Origin: Mikania micrantha
Taxonomy: Eukaryota; Streptophyta; Magnoliopsida; Asterales; Asteraceae
DNA: 64,000 nucleotides
Direction of reading: 5' to 3'
Assembly: GCA_009363875.1 (NCBI GenBank)
Contig: CM018694.1
Coordinates: 26,235,415-26,299,414, forward strand
A model generated the notes under the pieces. That model saw nothing but the letters and a program-made list of their open reading frames with translations, was not told where the DNA came from and did no database searches. The translations under genes and the position numbers were made by a program. Below, one piece after another: positions 10,078-22,302 of the stretch; within the stretch, counting starts at the first letter, position 1; every line of letters starts with the position of its first letter.

Positions 10078-12982
10078 TGTAACATCAGTGCCGAAACCAT
10101 CACCGGAACAGTGATCTTAAACAGTAACAAGAACAGTTAACAGGTATGACCTATATACATTTCAGTACATTTCATGTTCATATCAGTTGTCATTATCATT
10201 TTGAGTTATCAAACACCAAGTTCATAAAATTTAACAGATGCAAAGTTCAGAACTAAGGTTCTTGAGTCAGATAATTATCTGGCAATATAGAACCATCTTG
10301 TAATTAGTTGTTAGGATTTTACGATGTATAAACGTATGTGAGGCTTTATAGAACAAAACACTCGAATATTGTTATGTGAAAGTTAAATCGACGGGTTATT
10401 CGTATAGGCGACGATCTGTTATATCTGAAAGTTTAACGTTCTGAATGATATTCGATAATTACAAAACAAGATTGAAAAGTATAGTTATCGTCGTGCTCGT
10501 ACGGGTGACGATTCGAACGAATACGCGCGACTACCGTACATTTCGATTTAAACTGTAAATTAATATTTTAAAATTTAAAATATATAGAAGATATTAGTTA
10601 ATTTATTAGGAATCACAACTTAGAATAATTTTATAAATTCTATTTTTATAAATCGTTTCGTTTTACCGCGAAAACTACGCGAAACGACACTATACTCAAA
10701 ACCGATCGAGACCGAACGACCAGGTGTTTCCACCCTTTAATGGGGTCATTTATGACCCAAAAACCACCATCAAGACCCAAATCCCTATCCCATTTTCTTC
10801 CATCTCCTTTCTCTCTCTAGAAAAATAGTGCTCCTCCTTCTCTCTACGATTTTGTCACGATTCCTTGGTGGATTCAAGCAATCTAGGTGCCTAAACGTTC
10901 ATCTCAATACGTAGATCACGGAAGTACAAGTTTTTCGAGATTTCATCCACTGATTTTGAGGTAACTCCTAGATTTATATTTGGTTTTAGGAGTTTGACCT
11001 CGTTTCTTATACCCTATATTGATGACATATTGATTTATATTGTTTAGGAATTTGTTGTAAAATAGACAATATAATTGTCTGGATTTGTACTAGATACAAA
11101 GAAGACTCTGCCCAAATTTTGTAAAAATTTAATTATAAGTGTTGTAATTAAACATGGGATTTGGGATTATAAATGGGTAATGTAACTAGATCATTTAGAG
11201 AAATCTTAGAAGTTCACTTAATAAATTAGGACGCTTAGTTACACACACCGAGACCAAGCCTTAGATACGACTACTAATACGCGTACTTATGGTATTCAAA
11301 CTCTTATAAAACAACTCAGGAACCGAAGAAACCTAAGCTACAACAGGAGTGCGCATTCTGTGTTAGATCATTTACATAGCAGCACAGGTGAGTTCATTGC
11401 CCCTTTTCTAAACATTTTTATTTTAAAACGCGGGGCTGAGGAGAATGCGTAAACTGTTTTATTTAAATTGTTTACTCAAATGCTCTACTTTATTATATGT
11501 TTTACATATATATATGATTGATTATACTCCTAGACTCCTGTCTAGGTAATTATCATGCAAAATTAACTAACAAGTTAATTAAATTACTCTTACGAGTAAT
11601 ACTTAAATTCTAAACTCTAAGCAACCCTTAGTCCATCAAGCTCAATTTCAAGAACCTAAATTCAAGGTGAACTCAAAGAAACTAAAGATCATATTCAAAG
11701 AAACCTAACTCAGTGTGTGATCTGAGAACAAAGAATGAAAAATCAAGAATCAATTATCATTGTGAAATCATGGAAATTCTAAAGATCAAGATCAGGAGGC
11801 TCAAGAAATCAGAAATCATAAATGTGTGTGAATCATTGAAATAATGAAATCATTACAATCTAATGAAATCATTAATACTCAAGTTAAGGTGGATGTCAGT
11901 TGTATAGGGAATCAAGACCACGTGTAACACACATAAAGTCTCTTCAGGTATAGTAGACTTTTGTAGTCAAGCTATATGGGCAATAACGTGAACTATCAAA
12001 TGAAATCAATATCAAAAATCAAGAGAATCATGGAGATCAAGAATCAAAGGATATCCGTAAAGTCCCTTCTGGTACAGAAGACCATTGGGTCAGGCTGTAC
12101 GGGCATCATTAAAATCCCGGCAAGATTAGGTAGACTCCTTGTGAGTTATGCCCGATATGGGTCACGTGTGAGATGTTACAACTTGGACAACCACCAACAA
12201 CTAAGTCTAATTGATTGAGTAAAATAATGCCCAATCATCATGTCTTAGTTGTATTTAAATGTTTTATTTAATTATTTAATTAAATATTTAACATTTTATT
12301 ACTATCACTGACTTTTGGAAAATCATGTATCTATGATGAACTCTAGCGAATCAAAGGTAAATCAAGTTTTGGAAAGCATAATCTAAATCAGAGGTGTGTT
12401 AGGTAAAGATGCTTAATTATCATTAACAACAATGTCATATGCATATTAGTATGTGGTGGGATGTTGGCTAGGGCTTGTCCCTTACATATGCCCTATATAT
12501 AAAGTGGATAGTACATGTGGAGTTAATGAGGTTAGGGTCTTTACCGAAGGAGGTTTTCAAATCATTTTCAATTACTAAATTATATGAACTCACCAACCAT
12601 GTGTTGACTTGATTTTTGCATGACTTCTCAGGTGACGAACAGGTTAACTAAGAAGCTTATGCTTTTGGACTAGGTTACAGATAGAGGACCTAGCTTTTTG
12701 AACCTGCATACTTTTGGACATCATACACAGTTATTTTGTATATCTTGTGCATATACAAGATTGAAGATTTATGATGTGATAGTAGATTTACATTGTTAAA
12801 TTATAAACTTAACTAATGTAATTTAACTTTGTAATTCTATTTTATTTTAGCAAATTTCTCATTTATATATCATGTGCAATATAACAATATGATCATTTCG
12901 ATTATCACTCACGATATCGCGCCCCGGGAACCTTCCGCCCAACGGGGACTCCGATCCTACCCCGCCGGCTCGGGGTATGACA
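10078..12982 (+). repeat. E1 3' LTR (2905 bp) with internal deletion and filler
   Basis: It matches the 5' LTR from TGTAACATCAG to ATGACA. The segment equal to 2157-3242, including the CGAACC array, is missing. About 19-20 bases at 11020-11039 that match the RT gene fill the break. The structured module at about 12442-12510 has lost about ten bases of its right arm (after 12511). The deletion explains the unequal LTR lengths. Confidence 0.92.
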
Positions 12983-14178
12983 GTTCATGAGGCCCCCTAA
13001 GGGTTCGGCTGGTGATCAACGAGCATGCAAGTTCGGCCAGGTGCAGGTGAGGGTTCGGCTACAGCTTGCACGCACAAACCTGTGTGTGCTCGTCCTCCTC
13101 ATCCCCTCTAACCTTCGGTCTGAGGTTTCCCATGGTGTTGCTATATGTGTGGGAGTCCTCGTGAAGGCTGGGGTTCGACTCGAATGGCTTTGAACCGGCT
13201 AGACATCGGGTTCAAATAACACACATACAAAACCCTATTTTTCAGATTTTTCATTTGATCGTAGCTCGTTTTTGGCCGGATAAAATCTTAGATCTGTTGT
13301 ACTTCTGTGTAGAGAACGTTGAGAGCTTCGCGTGGACACCAAGAACACCCAAATCCGTCAAGAAAGGAGCTAGATACGCGAGTTTGAAGCTTGAAAATGG
13401 AGTTTTTCTTTTAGAGAGAGAAAGGGACGGGATTGTGGTTTAGAGAGAGAGAGTTGTGGGGGAAATGAGGCTTCCAAGCCTCATTTGATGTTTATATACC
13501 CTCGGGGTATTCGGGTTCGTTTCGGTTGCTCGGTTTGCGTTTTCGTCGCGCTTCCGGAATTTGACGCGTAATTTACGTGTTTTAAATAAAAGAATTGGTA
13601 TTTTCATTATTTTGATGAGTTTCAAAATTGTAAAATGTAAAATAAAATATTTTACTTATTTTTACATTTCGTTCTTTGTCAGACCGTTAAACGAATATAA
13701 TTGCGTGTATACCCGTAACTACGTACGTCTTCTGGTCGCATTATTTATTTATTGTCGTTTATTCGTAATTATAAGTTCAACATTCGTATCTTTATGGATC
13801 GTCACCCATATCCATACTCAGTCTCGCTTACGCATTACGATTTTTGTTTAATTACGTTGTTTGTCATAATATTCGTCTATACACTACGCACTAGCACTAT
13901 CCCATTACACCGAATGCAGTATATGTATAAGGCATACCCAGAGTCCAGCTAACTGCCTTATCTACGCTAGCCCACCACTGTTTCGATATAATACAATACT
14001 GTTCTTGACTAGCGTAATCGATTGTAAATAAATAATACATACTTGTTCCTAATTTAATAAGATCATATAACACACAAACACAAACATAAACACATGAATC
14101 ACATTGACAGATTGAATATACATACACATTGTTCTATCACTGTTTATGACTATCATGACTCAATGCCCAGATGTTACA
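12983..14178 (-). mobile_element. S1: right part of the minus-oriented LTR
   Basis: It continues S1 after E1 and aligns with S3 from about 55941 to 57100. It starts with a few GGTTCG motifs, then an AG-rich stretch (13425-13460) and an AT-rich tail. It ends GATGTTACA at 14178, exactly where the TATGG microsatellite begins. Open frames such as 13561-13851 are AT-rich noise. Confidence 0.82.
13911..13985 (-). promoter_or_regulatory. Structured module, copy in S1
   Basis: Given as + strand: CGAA-tg-CAGT (13911-13920) faces ACTG-t-TTCG (13977-13985), forming eight pairs around a small internal loop. The core reads ATGCCTTATACATA on the minus strand. It is near the LTR start in element sense. Confidence 0.55.
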
Positions 14179-14490
14179 TATGGTATGGTATGGTATGGTA
14201 TGGTATGGTATGGTATGGTATGGTATGGTATGGTATGGTATGGTATGGTATGGTATGGTATGGTATGGTATGGTATGGTATGCTATGGTATGGTATGGTA
14301 TGGTATGGTATGATATGATATGATATGATATGATATGATATGATATGATATGATATGATATGATATGATATGATATGATATGATATGATATGATATGATA
14401 TGATATGATATGATATGATATGATATGATATGATATGATATGATATGATATGATATGATATGATATGATATGATATGATATGATATGATA
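14179..14490. repeat. Two-part microsatellite (TATGG)n then (TATGA)n
   Basis: About 26 TATGG units with one TATGC variant are followed from about 14310 by about 36 TATGA units. The tyrosine- and histidine-rich open frames on both strands are translations of this repeat, not genes. Confidence 0.95.
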
Positions 14491-14676
14491 ATATGTGGCC
14501 ATGAGGTGTTAAAAATGCTATGATGATGCCATATATTATTATGTACTATGCTATGATGATAATCATAGAATGCCAAACTACGATGTTGAATGAATATGAT
14601 GAACTATGAGAAGATAACGATGTAAGATGTTATGGCAATAGCAAAACTATGTTATGCTAAGATTATTATTTTAAAA
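14491..14676. other. AT-rich stretch, nothing recognised
   Basis: It has degenerate ATGATG runs that may be decayed microsatellite. It probably belongs to the E2 LTR. Confidence 0.4.
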
Positions 14677-14976
14677 GTCAATCGGACTATAAACATGGAG
14701 CCAATCAGGCTATGAACATAGAGTCGACCGGACAATAAACATGGAGTCTATCGGACTATAAACCTCGAGCCGACCGGGCTATAAACACAGAGTCGACCGG
14801 CCTACAAACATGGAGTCGCTCGGACTATAAACATGTAGCCAATCGGGCTATAAACATGGAGTCGACCGAACTGTAAACATGGAGTCGATCGGACTATAAA
14901 ACGGAGTCGAACAGGATATAAACATGGGGCCAATCGGGATATAAACATGGTAAGAGTCGATCAGACTATTAACATG
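14677..14976. repeat. 23-bp minisatellite, about 13 copies
   Basis: Units read roughly AGTCGACCGGACTATAAACA plus TGG, with scattered substitutions and one longer unit near 14950. It lies in the presumed LTR of E2. Confidence 0.88.
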
Positions 14977-15393
14977 GTGCCTTGTGCCGACGTAAGCCCG
15001 TTGGTCATATTTAGTGACATCGTAGGTATGATAATTATCATGATTATGTGATATGGCTTATGGTTAGTGTAAATGTTATGATATTTTACGATGTTAAATG
15101 TTTACAAAGTTTAAATTAAACTAGAACTCACCAGTTAAAGCTGACTTTTTAGTATGTATGTCAGGTTGATAACAAGCAGTAAGGAACGGAGGAGTTCGTG
15201 GCACTCATCCAAAAGATAAAGAGGTTTTTTTGGCAATCCATAATGTTCTTGATACAGACTTTTATTTGTATTTATGTTCTAAACAACTATGTTTAAATTT
15301 TGGCTGCATTTATGAAAGTTTTTGATTTAAGAGCTATGTGATGATGATGATGTAAATCCAACTCTGGGAGGTACCCGGGCTCAGGGCCTCTCA
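14977..15393 (+). repeat. E2: 3' part of a 5' LTR
   Basis: It ends CCTCTCA at 15393, followed by AG and a tRNA-Met primer site at 15397. The start of this LTR cannot be placed; the microsatellite and minisatellite may belong to it. The region around 15126-15190 resembles the pre-terminal part of other LTRs here (AACTCACCA, then a TCAGGT site). Confidence 0.65.
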
Positions 15394-15396
15394 AGT

Positions 15397-15410
15397 TGGT
15401 ATCAGAGCCA
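15397..15410 (+). other. E2 primer binding site
   Basis: TGGTATCAGAGCCA follows the LTR end by three bases and complements initiator tRNA-Met. Confidence 0.85.
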
Positions 15411-16929
15411 AAGTTTGAGAGATCTTGGCATCCCAAATGACTAAGACTTAAACTGAGAATGGGATTAATTAATGTGTATTGGCATCCACGGATGAATGGA
15501 TGCCATGAGTTGAATGTTATGTATGAACTAAGGAGTTATTTAATAGGAATAGATAAAAGCTAGGAAGTTAGCCAAGGCTGTGCACATTAACAAGATGGGA
15601 TTAAGATGTGTAGAGCCTATAAGTTGGGTAAATGGTTAATAACACCTGATCAACGTCATTAACGATTTACAACGCTTATCACGTGCAAACTGATTCCTCT
15701 ATTTACTCATCGTTTGTTGCATCCGGTAGAAAACTAGATGGCAGGACAAAAGGGTAGACCATGAAGGGAACCATAGGAAACTAAAGAACCACATGTGGAA
15801 GTGGAAGGAACCAAGCACGAAGGAGAAAACGAGACCAGCGAACAACATGAAAACAAAGAAGAGTCACACAGGAGCGTATAGTGTTGATAGCTATTTCTCA
15901 TGAGGTCTGCAAGATTATGGATAAAAAGACGTTTTCTTTGATAGCCAAAGCAGTAAAGGATGCGCTCAAGGATAATACCGAAGGTTCCAAATAAAATTTA
16001 AAGAATGATGATGAAGTTAAGATAATCGAAACAAAGAGTGGTGATTCTGAGTCTAGGAAACTGTAGGGTTGTGATTACTAGTTCGTCAAAGGATGCAACC
16101 CACCAACCTTTGATGGAAAGAAGGATGCATTGGCCACCTGTCACTGGGTATCGGCTATGGAGGTTGTTATCTCCATCAGTGAGTGCCTAGCCGAACAAGC
16201 TGTAAAGTTTGCAGCTTACTTTTTTGTTGAGGACGCACTCCACAGTTGGAATACGGACAAACAATCAAAGAGTGTTGCAAACATGGAGAAGATGAATTGG
16301 GATGATCTGAAGGAACTGATCACAAAGCAGTTCTGCCCCCGAAGAATGAACTGGTCAAAATCGAGAGGGAGTTTTTGGCTCTTAAAGCTAGGAGCCTGAA
16401 CCACAGGTAGTACACTTCGAGGTTTAATGCGAAGGCGAGGCTTGTTCCTTATCTGGTTGCCACTAAGGAGCGAATAGTGAAATTGTATATGGAGGTTTTG
16501 CCTCCAAAGGTTCGGATTCATGTGAAGGCAAAGGTCCCAAATACATTTGATTCCACTATGGAGCTCAGTGGGATAGTATGGGTTGATGTGATGGCCGACG
16601 AGCCGGTGAAGGAGGAGTCAAAGATGACCGGGCTCCTTGGAACCAAAAGAGGTCGAACAGACAAATGAGGATTTTCTGGCAAGAAAGTGAAGCGAGAAGA
16701 GACTTGTTCATGTAATAAGTGTGGCAAGAGCCACTCGGGGTCATGCCATGTGGGCACCAATTTATGCTTTCGATGTGGGAAGGTTAGACACTTTTCATCC
16801 AACTATCCCGGTGCGGTCAGATGTTTTAATTGCATCGGGATTGGACGTCTGTCCAAGGATTGCAGAAGATTCTAGCAAGAAGGATGAAAAAATGAATGAG
16901 AAGCAGAAGGCTAAGGCTCGACCTTCACA
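15411..16929 (+). pseudogene. gag: E2 degraded gag with damaged zinc knuckles
   Basis: After an untranslated leader of about 300 bp, a Gag-like domain is readable from about 16082 to 16400 (NPPTFDG, then a typical alpha-helical region ending QFCPR). A TAG lies just before it at 16079-16081 and a frameshift ends it. A Cys-rich part follows at 16687-16875. One knuckle has Tyr instead of its last Cys and another has Arg instead of His, so zinc binding is compromised. Further stops are at 16666-16668 and 16873-16875. The Gag domain differs clearly from E1/E4, so this is another gypsy lineage. Confidence 0.8.
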
Positions 16930-17607
16930 ATGACCAGGTATGATGTTATTGAGGACCCTAACGTGGTCATAAGTACCTTTTCTATCAACAATATTCCTGC
17001 CTCTGTATTGTTTGATTCCGGTTCCAGTATGAGTTTTATATCTTCTGCCTTCTGTGATGGATTATGTAGGGAGGTTAAAAAGACAGATCGGGTATTTTAT
17101 GTAGAGACACCTATTGGTAATATGACCAGGGTAACGGAGGATATAGATGATTGTTACATTAAGATAGAAGGTCATAGGTTCCCCGTACGATTGTTTCTTA
17201 TAACCTTAGGAGGTTTTGATGAGGTATTAGGTATCGATTGGTTAGCTAAATATGAAGCTAACATAGTATGTCGATGTAAGATGATATGTTTACGAGCATT
17301 GGATGGGAGTCCTGTAACGATCTATGCTGATAAAGCGATGTATGCGCCAAAGGTCATTTCCCTTATCAAGGCTGATGATATGATGACACGAGGGTGTGGA
17401 ACCTATTGGGAATATGTGATTCAGGAACGTACGGATACAAGGACGATTGATGATTTACACGTGGTGTGTAACTTCCCTGATGTATTCCCTGAGGAATTTC
17501 CTAGATTACCACCTGAACGGGAAATTGAGTTCCAAATCGACTTAATGTCGGGGGCCCAACCCATCGCCAATACACCTTATCGTTTGGCTCCCACCGAAAT
17601 TAAATAA
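16930..17607 (+). pseudogene. pol: E2 aspartic protease and start of RT
   Basis: The 225-codon open stretch contains the protease signature VLFDSGSS (DSG active site), an acidic linker and the RT entry motif with YRLAP. It ends in TAA at 17605-17607. The protease would cut the Gag-Pol precursor. In E2 no continuous polyprotein remains, so it is a remnant. Confidence 0.82.
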
Positions 17608-18076
17608 ATGATGACCCAGCTACAAGAACTCCTTGATAAAGGTTTTATATGACCAATTGTCTCCCCTTAGGGAGCACCGATGCTGTTTGTAAAGAAGAAA
17701 GATGGAAGCATGAGGATGTGTATCAATTACCAGTGCTGTGTTTAACTACGAGTTTCTCGTTATGTCGTTTGGATTGATGAATGTTCCTGCAACATTTATG
17801 GATTTAATGAAGAGGGTATGTCGACAGATGTTGGCTGATCGATGATAGTGTTTATTGATGATATTTTGATTTATTTAAAGAACAAAGGAGATCATGGTTG
17901 TCACTTACAAGAGGTATTGGAGACCCTCACGAAAGACTCTGGATAATACTAATAAAGAGTATGATGTTCTAAACTATGTTCGAACTCTTAGAAATAAAAC
18001 TGGTCTGGCTTTAAAACAAAGAAAATGGTTTTGGCTTCATCTGTCCAGAAGGAGATTATTGGAAAATAAGGACTGA
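17608..18076 (+). pseudogene. pol: E2 reverse transcriptase remnant, internally deleted
   Basis: RT pieces are readable in pieces with several stops: LQELLDKGF, then FVKKKDGS, then after a gap FGLMNVPATFMDLM and FIDDILIY (about 17850). The part between the YR and FGL motifs is missing. Nothing recognisable as RNase H or integrase follows, and similarity ends near 18076. The open frame at 17894-18076 starts after RT and I do not assign it a function. Confidence 0.75.
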
Positions 18077-18700
18077 TGAGCAAAACCACTAAAGCCAAAC
18101 AATTGTATAAACCGCAGATTGACCACCTGCGGATGCTTCTCTTTTGATTGAAGAACTGCTTCAGCATCGGAAGAACATCAGCGGAAGATTCGCCAAAAAG
18201 AACTACCGCTGAACTTCTCTAGCTTCGGAAGACACTAGCTGACCTTGATGCCTTCGGAAGATAACCAATGCATCGGAAGACATCAAATGACTCGGAAAAC
18301 AATCTCCTATTCCGAAATAACTGATTGTTTAATCATCTTCCGATGATCATCTTCCGAAAGAATAACCACTGCGCATTAGTACAACTACTTCAACCTCGGA
18401 AGACCTGAAGACTCCTGAAGATTCTTTTTTCCGTTGTTGACTTTGTATTTGTACTAGTCTGTTGATTCAGTGTCTGTAATAGTGTCAGCTATTTGTCTTA
18501 TTATTTTCTTGTCTTGTTTCTCAAAATGTTGGGTATTTTACTCCCAACATTCTCTGAGTAAAATGAATTACTTCCCCCAAAATTCCATTGTTCTATCGAT
18601 TTTCTCTCTCTCTCCCTCTCTCTCTAAGCAAGAAACTAAATAACAAAATAACTTTGTGCAAAACCCAAGAGGGAGCTAATACCAAATCTTTGAATAAGCG
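18077..18700. other. Unclassified LTR-like stretch with CGGAAGA motifs
   Basis: It holds about six CGGAAGA and two CTTCCG between 18170 and 18405, then TTGTATTTGTACTAG-type T-rich sequence. An inverted repeat, TGTTGGG...CCCAACA, lies at about 18526-18551, and a CT-rich tract at about 18600-18627. This composition resembles a copia-type LTR end, but no partner LTR is seen. Confidence 0.35.
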
Positions 18701-20637
18701 TCTAAAGCCTTTGTTCCTGGTTTTACAGCATCTCCTCGGGATTTCTGAGTTTCAACACATAGGTATGAAATTTGGGGGTTTTGATGGGTTTTCTCGTGGG
18801 TCTCCTAAGTGAGTGTGGGTTGATTGATGAAATTAAGAAATTGGGAGTTTACATGGTATCAAATGTTGTTAATCATCATGTATATCATCTAGAAACAACA
18901 TTTTGATCATTTCATGGAGTTTGATGAAGATGATGGAAATGGAGTTTTTGTAAGATTCATGAGGAAGATGAACTAGTTTGTTAAAATGGGTGTTGGATTA
19001 TAGTAAATAGTAATATGTTGGCTTCTAACATTTAAATGTTGATTAATAATGGTGAATTGAGTTGATTATTGAATTTGATTGATTATAAACAAAAATGGCA
19101 GATTGATAGGGTTTAGAAGTAATTGAATTGTGTAGGTAAAATTTTTTGCACATAAGTTGTTTGATGAAATGTCAACAATTGGGTTTTTAAAAATTAAAGG
19201 TGTTTAAAGGGATGGGTGAGGAGAATTAATTTTTGTGGTCATAAAATGTGGGATTTTTATGATCAATGTGTTATTTGAATGTAACCTAAGAATAAATGGT
19301 TACAATGGGTCAATTGGTGTAATTTGACTAATTATAGTCAACACTTGTATTGAACATGTAAGTATGATATAGGAAGCAATAGTGAAGAGGGCAGTGGAAC
19401 CAAAAGACTTGGAAAAGGAATTTAGGTAGTGGATAACCCATCGGGACAAGGTAAGTCACCTAACTATTCTAATTTATAAGTGCTATGGTGTTGTGCATAT
19501 ATGAATGTTTATTTGTTGAAGATTTAACTTATGTTGAATTGGTTATCGAATAATTGTTGTTTGACAATAACATGCAATAGCGATTTTATTGCTTGATTAT
19601 TGTTGATTTGTGTTTACTTGTTTGGTTTTGTTGATTTGGTGTGTGATGAAAAATATGAAATAATTCACAAGGGGTGTGAATTTATATTTGTGGTTGACTC
19701 AAATTTGTGTTATGAATCACAAGTGGTGTGATCATTAAATAGGAATTTTCACAAGGTGTGTGAATGTCCTAAATTCGTGAAATCACGTTTAGTTAATCAC
19801 GAGTGGTGTGATTTCTTTAAACTTGAGAAATCTTGGGTGTAACAAGATTTAATTGGTGAATTGGGTGAAAACGACCCATTAGAAATCGTTTGTCGTTATG
19901 ACTATTATGGTCATAAAAAGGAGACTGAAGTTTAATTATTATGTTATATGGTGTTATGAAATGCTTATGGGAGTGTTGAAATGATCGGAATTGAGCGGGC
20001 ATGATTCCGGAGGTCGGTACGGGTCAAAACGCAGAAAAAAAAACTGAAAATCTGCATATTTGTGCAGGCCTGGGAGTAACATATGGCCTGGTGGGAGTAA
20101 GTTACGGCCTGGGTCTTGGCAAAATTTTGCTTATGGCTAGAGCTCTCGGGTTTACGGCCCAGCTTACGGCCATGACCAAAATTTGAGTTTTTTGACCCTT
20201 TTGATTTGGGGAACCATTGGGGATTACTTTACTTAGTTCCTATGGATTAATAGGAGTTATTAGGTGATGTTAAAGGGTATTTAAGCTTGGTGGAAGCTTG
20301 GGGAAATGTTAGGGGTGATCTTAGTTAGTTCTAATGAACTAATGATGACTTAAATGTGGTGTTTTCAGGTGAACGGAAAGCGTGAGGCGCACGTGATCGG
20401 AAATAGCAAGGAGGATCGGATCGAACATGTTTTGGTTGTAACTCAATAACTTTTGTAAATTGTTGTTAATGTTGTAATGGGGTTTTTGAAGGTAGAATTA
20501 ACTTAAGAATAGATGTTTGGTGAACATTGGGTTATTTTGGTGACTAAAAAGTATGTTTTAATTTGAAAAATTTGGGACCTAATTTAAATAGTCATTTAAA
20601 AACACGTGTTTTGCGTGTGTGGGTTTTATGGCATGCA
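18701..20637 (+). repeat. X-A: LTR-like region preceding a primer-site-like sequence
   Basis: AT-rich, noncoding. It contains several short inverted motifs with AGTGG-like loops (AATTCACA/TGTGAATT at 19662-19682) and a GTAAGTCACCTA block near 19450 that recurs near 21100. It ends CATGCA at 20637, followed by a primer-site-like TTGGCATCGGAGC. From about 20326 it is homologous to X-B (27352) and X-C (51591). The upstream part is unique to this copy. The left end is not identified. Confidence 0.55.
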
Positions 20638-20639
20638 AG

Positions 20640-20653
20640 TTGGCATCGGAGCT
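20640..20653 (+). other. Variant primer-site-like sequence, X-A
   Basis: TTGGCATCGGAGCT resembles the tRNA-Met primer site TTGGTATCAGAGCC. The X-B copy is at 27666 and the X-C copy at 51904, both TTGGCATCAGAGCT. The shared T-to-C change suggests a family trait rather than random decay. Confidence 0.55.
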
Positions 20654-21659
20654 AATGGTTTAAGGGATTCGAGTGCGTCGCGAACACTTGAACTTAACTG
20701 CTTGTGCTTTTTATACGTGGAGTAACGCTCTATCCGATATCCGATTACAAAGCCGGGGGTTATGGTAACAACTTTGTGGTTTATTTACCTTAGTTGCATA
20801 TGTTTAATGGTGTTTGTGGTGAAGTTGTTTGTTTAACTGAAATTTCTAGTTATAATATAGTGAGATAAAGTTAAGGAATTGGTCAAGTGAAGTATATGAT
20901 GTTATGTCTGGCCAACATAATATTATATTCTTGACATGGACATGATCTTAATGGAATCAACTCATGCTATGAACCTGAATATTAGGTAAGGAGTTTGGGG
21001 TTTGATATTATGTTGCCCTTAGGCTCATAATTCTTTCTATGGAGTATGAGGTAAGGCAATAGTAAGTTATTTTTCTATTTTATCAAATAGTAAGTCACCT
21101 ACCTATTATACTTGATATGACTATTTGGTTTTATGCATATAGGTGCATATGTGTATGTAATGTATGTGCAATACACATTAGATGTTGAAATCCGGTGAAT
21201 TGGTGATTGCATATTGGGTGTGTGACAATAACATGCAATATGTGTTATATTTGCTTAGTTATTGTAATGGAGTTAGTTTACAAATGGTGTGGTGAATAAG
21301 TATGATTCACAAGGGGTGTGAACTTCTTATTAAAAGTTTGATTGAAAATGGTCAAACAATCTGAATTGGTGTTTGTGAATTTGTTGTTTGTCAATATGGT
21401 GCAATAGGTGTTACATTTGCTTAGTTATTGTAACTTTTTATGTTTTTCGTTGGTGTGATGAAATAAGAATGATTCACAAGTGGTGTGAACTTCTTATTTG
21501 AAGTTAGACTGAAATTGGTCAAACAATTCACAAGTGGTGTGATTTTGGAGATGGGTTGATTCACAAGTGGTGTGAACTTCCCATGGTGAATTTTATCGTG
21601 TTTAGGTAAATCACAAGTGGTGTGATTACCCACCTTGAGAATTCTTGGAGAAAAAGGAG

Positions 21660-22020
21660 GTCTCAAGGAAATAGGGTGAAAATTCATGTAAGTCCACAGG
21701 TGTGTGGCAATGGGGAGAATTAACCTTCCGGTGAAAATTACAAGTAAGTCCACAAGTGTGTGGCATTGGGAGAATTCACTTTCGGGTGAAAAATTACCTA
21801 AGTCCACAGGAGTGTGGCATTGGGAAGAATTCACTTTCAGGTGTAAACTTATGTAAGTCCACAAGTATGTGGCATTGGGGATAATTCACTTTCGGGTGAA
21901 AAATTATGTAAGTCCACAGGTGTGTAGTATTGGGAAGAATTCACTTTCAGGTGAAAACTTATGTAAGTCCACAAGTATGTGGCATTGGGGAGAATTCACT
22001 TTCGGGTGAAAATTTATAAG
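21660..22020. repeat. 56-bp minisatellite in X-A
   Basis: About six units contain AGTCCACA, GTGTGTGGCATTGGG and GAATTCACTTTCGGGTGAAAA. Matching arrays lie at 28640-29040 (X-B) and 52940-53335 (X-C). The minus-strand open frames here are shadows. Confidence 0.85.
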
Positions 22021-22302
22021 ACCATTGTTATGTGGCGTGGGATTTCTCATGTGAGACCACAAGTGAGTGGCCTTGAGATTGGTAGGTAAGTTCATCTTGG
22101 TGTGGTATGGGAAATGACATGTAAGTCCACTTTTGTGTGGCATTAATATTTGCTTGTAAGTTCACATTGTGTGGCCTTGGGGGTAAGTCACATGTGTGAA
22201 TTAAATTAGTAACGAATACAATGCCTTTGGGCTTTGGGTATTTTGAATTATTAGCAATGGTTTACGTATGAACATTGAATAAATAAATTATTAATTAAGA
22301 TG

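Larger units (their letters stand above)
1209..12982 (+). mobile_element. E1: complete but disabled Ty3/gypsy chromovirus-like element
   Basis: An 11.8-kb element with TGTAAC...GTGACA LTRs, primer site, gag-pro-RT-RNaseH-integrase-chromodomain, polypurine tract and 3' LTR, all in the expected order. The flanks are GTTCG (1204-1208) and GTTCA (12983-12987), a five-base target duplication with one mismatch. It is inserted in S1. The two LTRs are very similar apart from one 1.1-kb deletion in the 3' copy, so the insertion looks fairly young. Coding is broken by three nonsense codons and a frameshift, so it could move only with proteins from another element. Confidence 0.93.

Noticed and set aside
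14094..14576. Open frames rich in Tyr, Trp, Met or His on both strands
   Set aside because: They are translations of the TATGG/TATGA microsatellite; every frame of a five-base repeat stays open by arithmetic.
21421..22143. Minus-strand frames with repeated His/Cys/Thr phrases
   Set aside because: Their repetition follows the 56-bp minisatellite. No start context or domain supports a protein.
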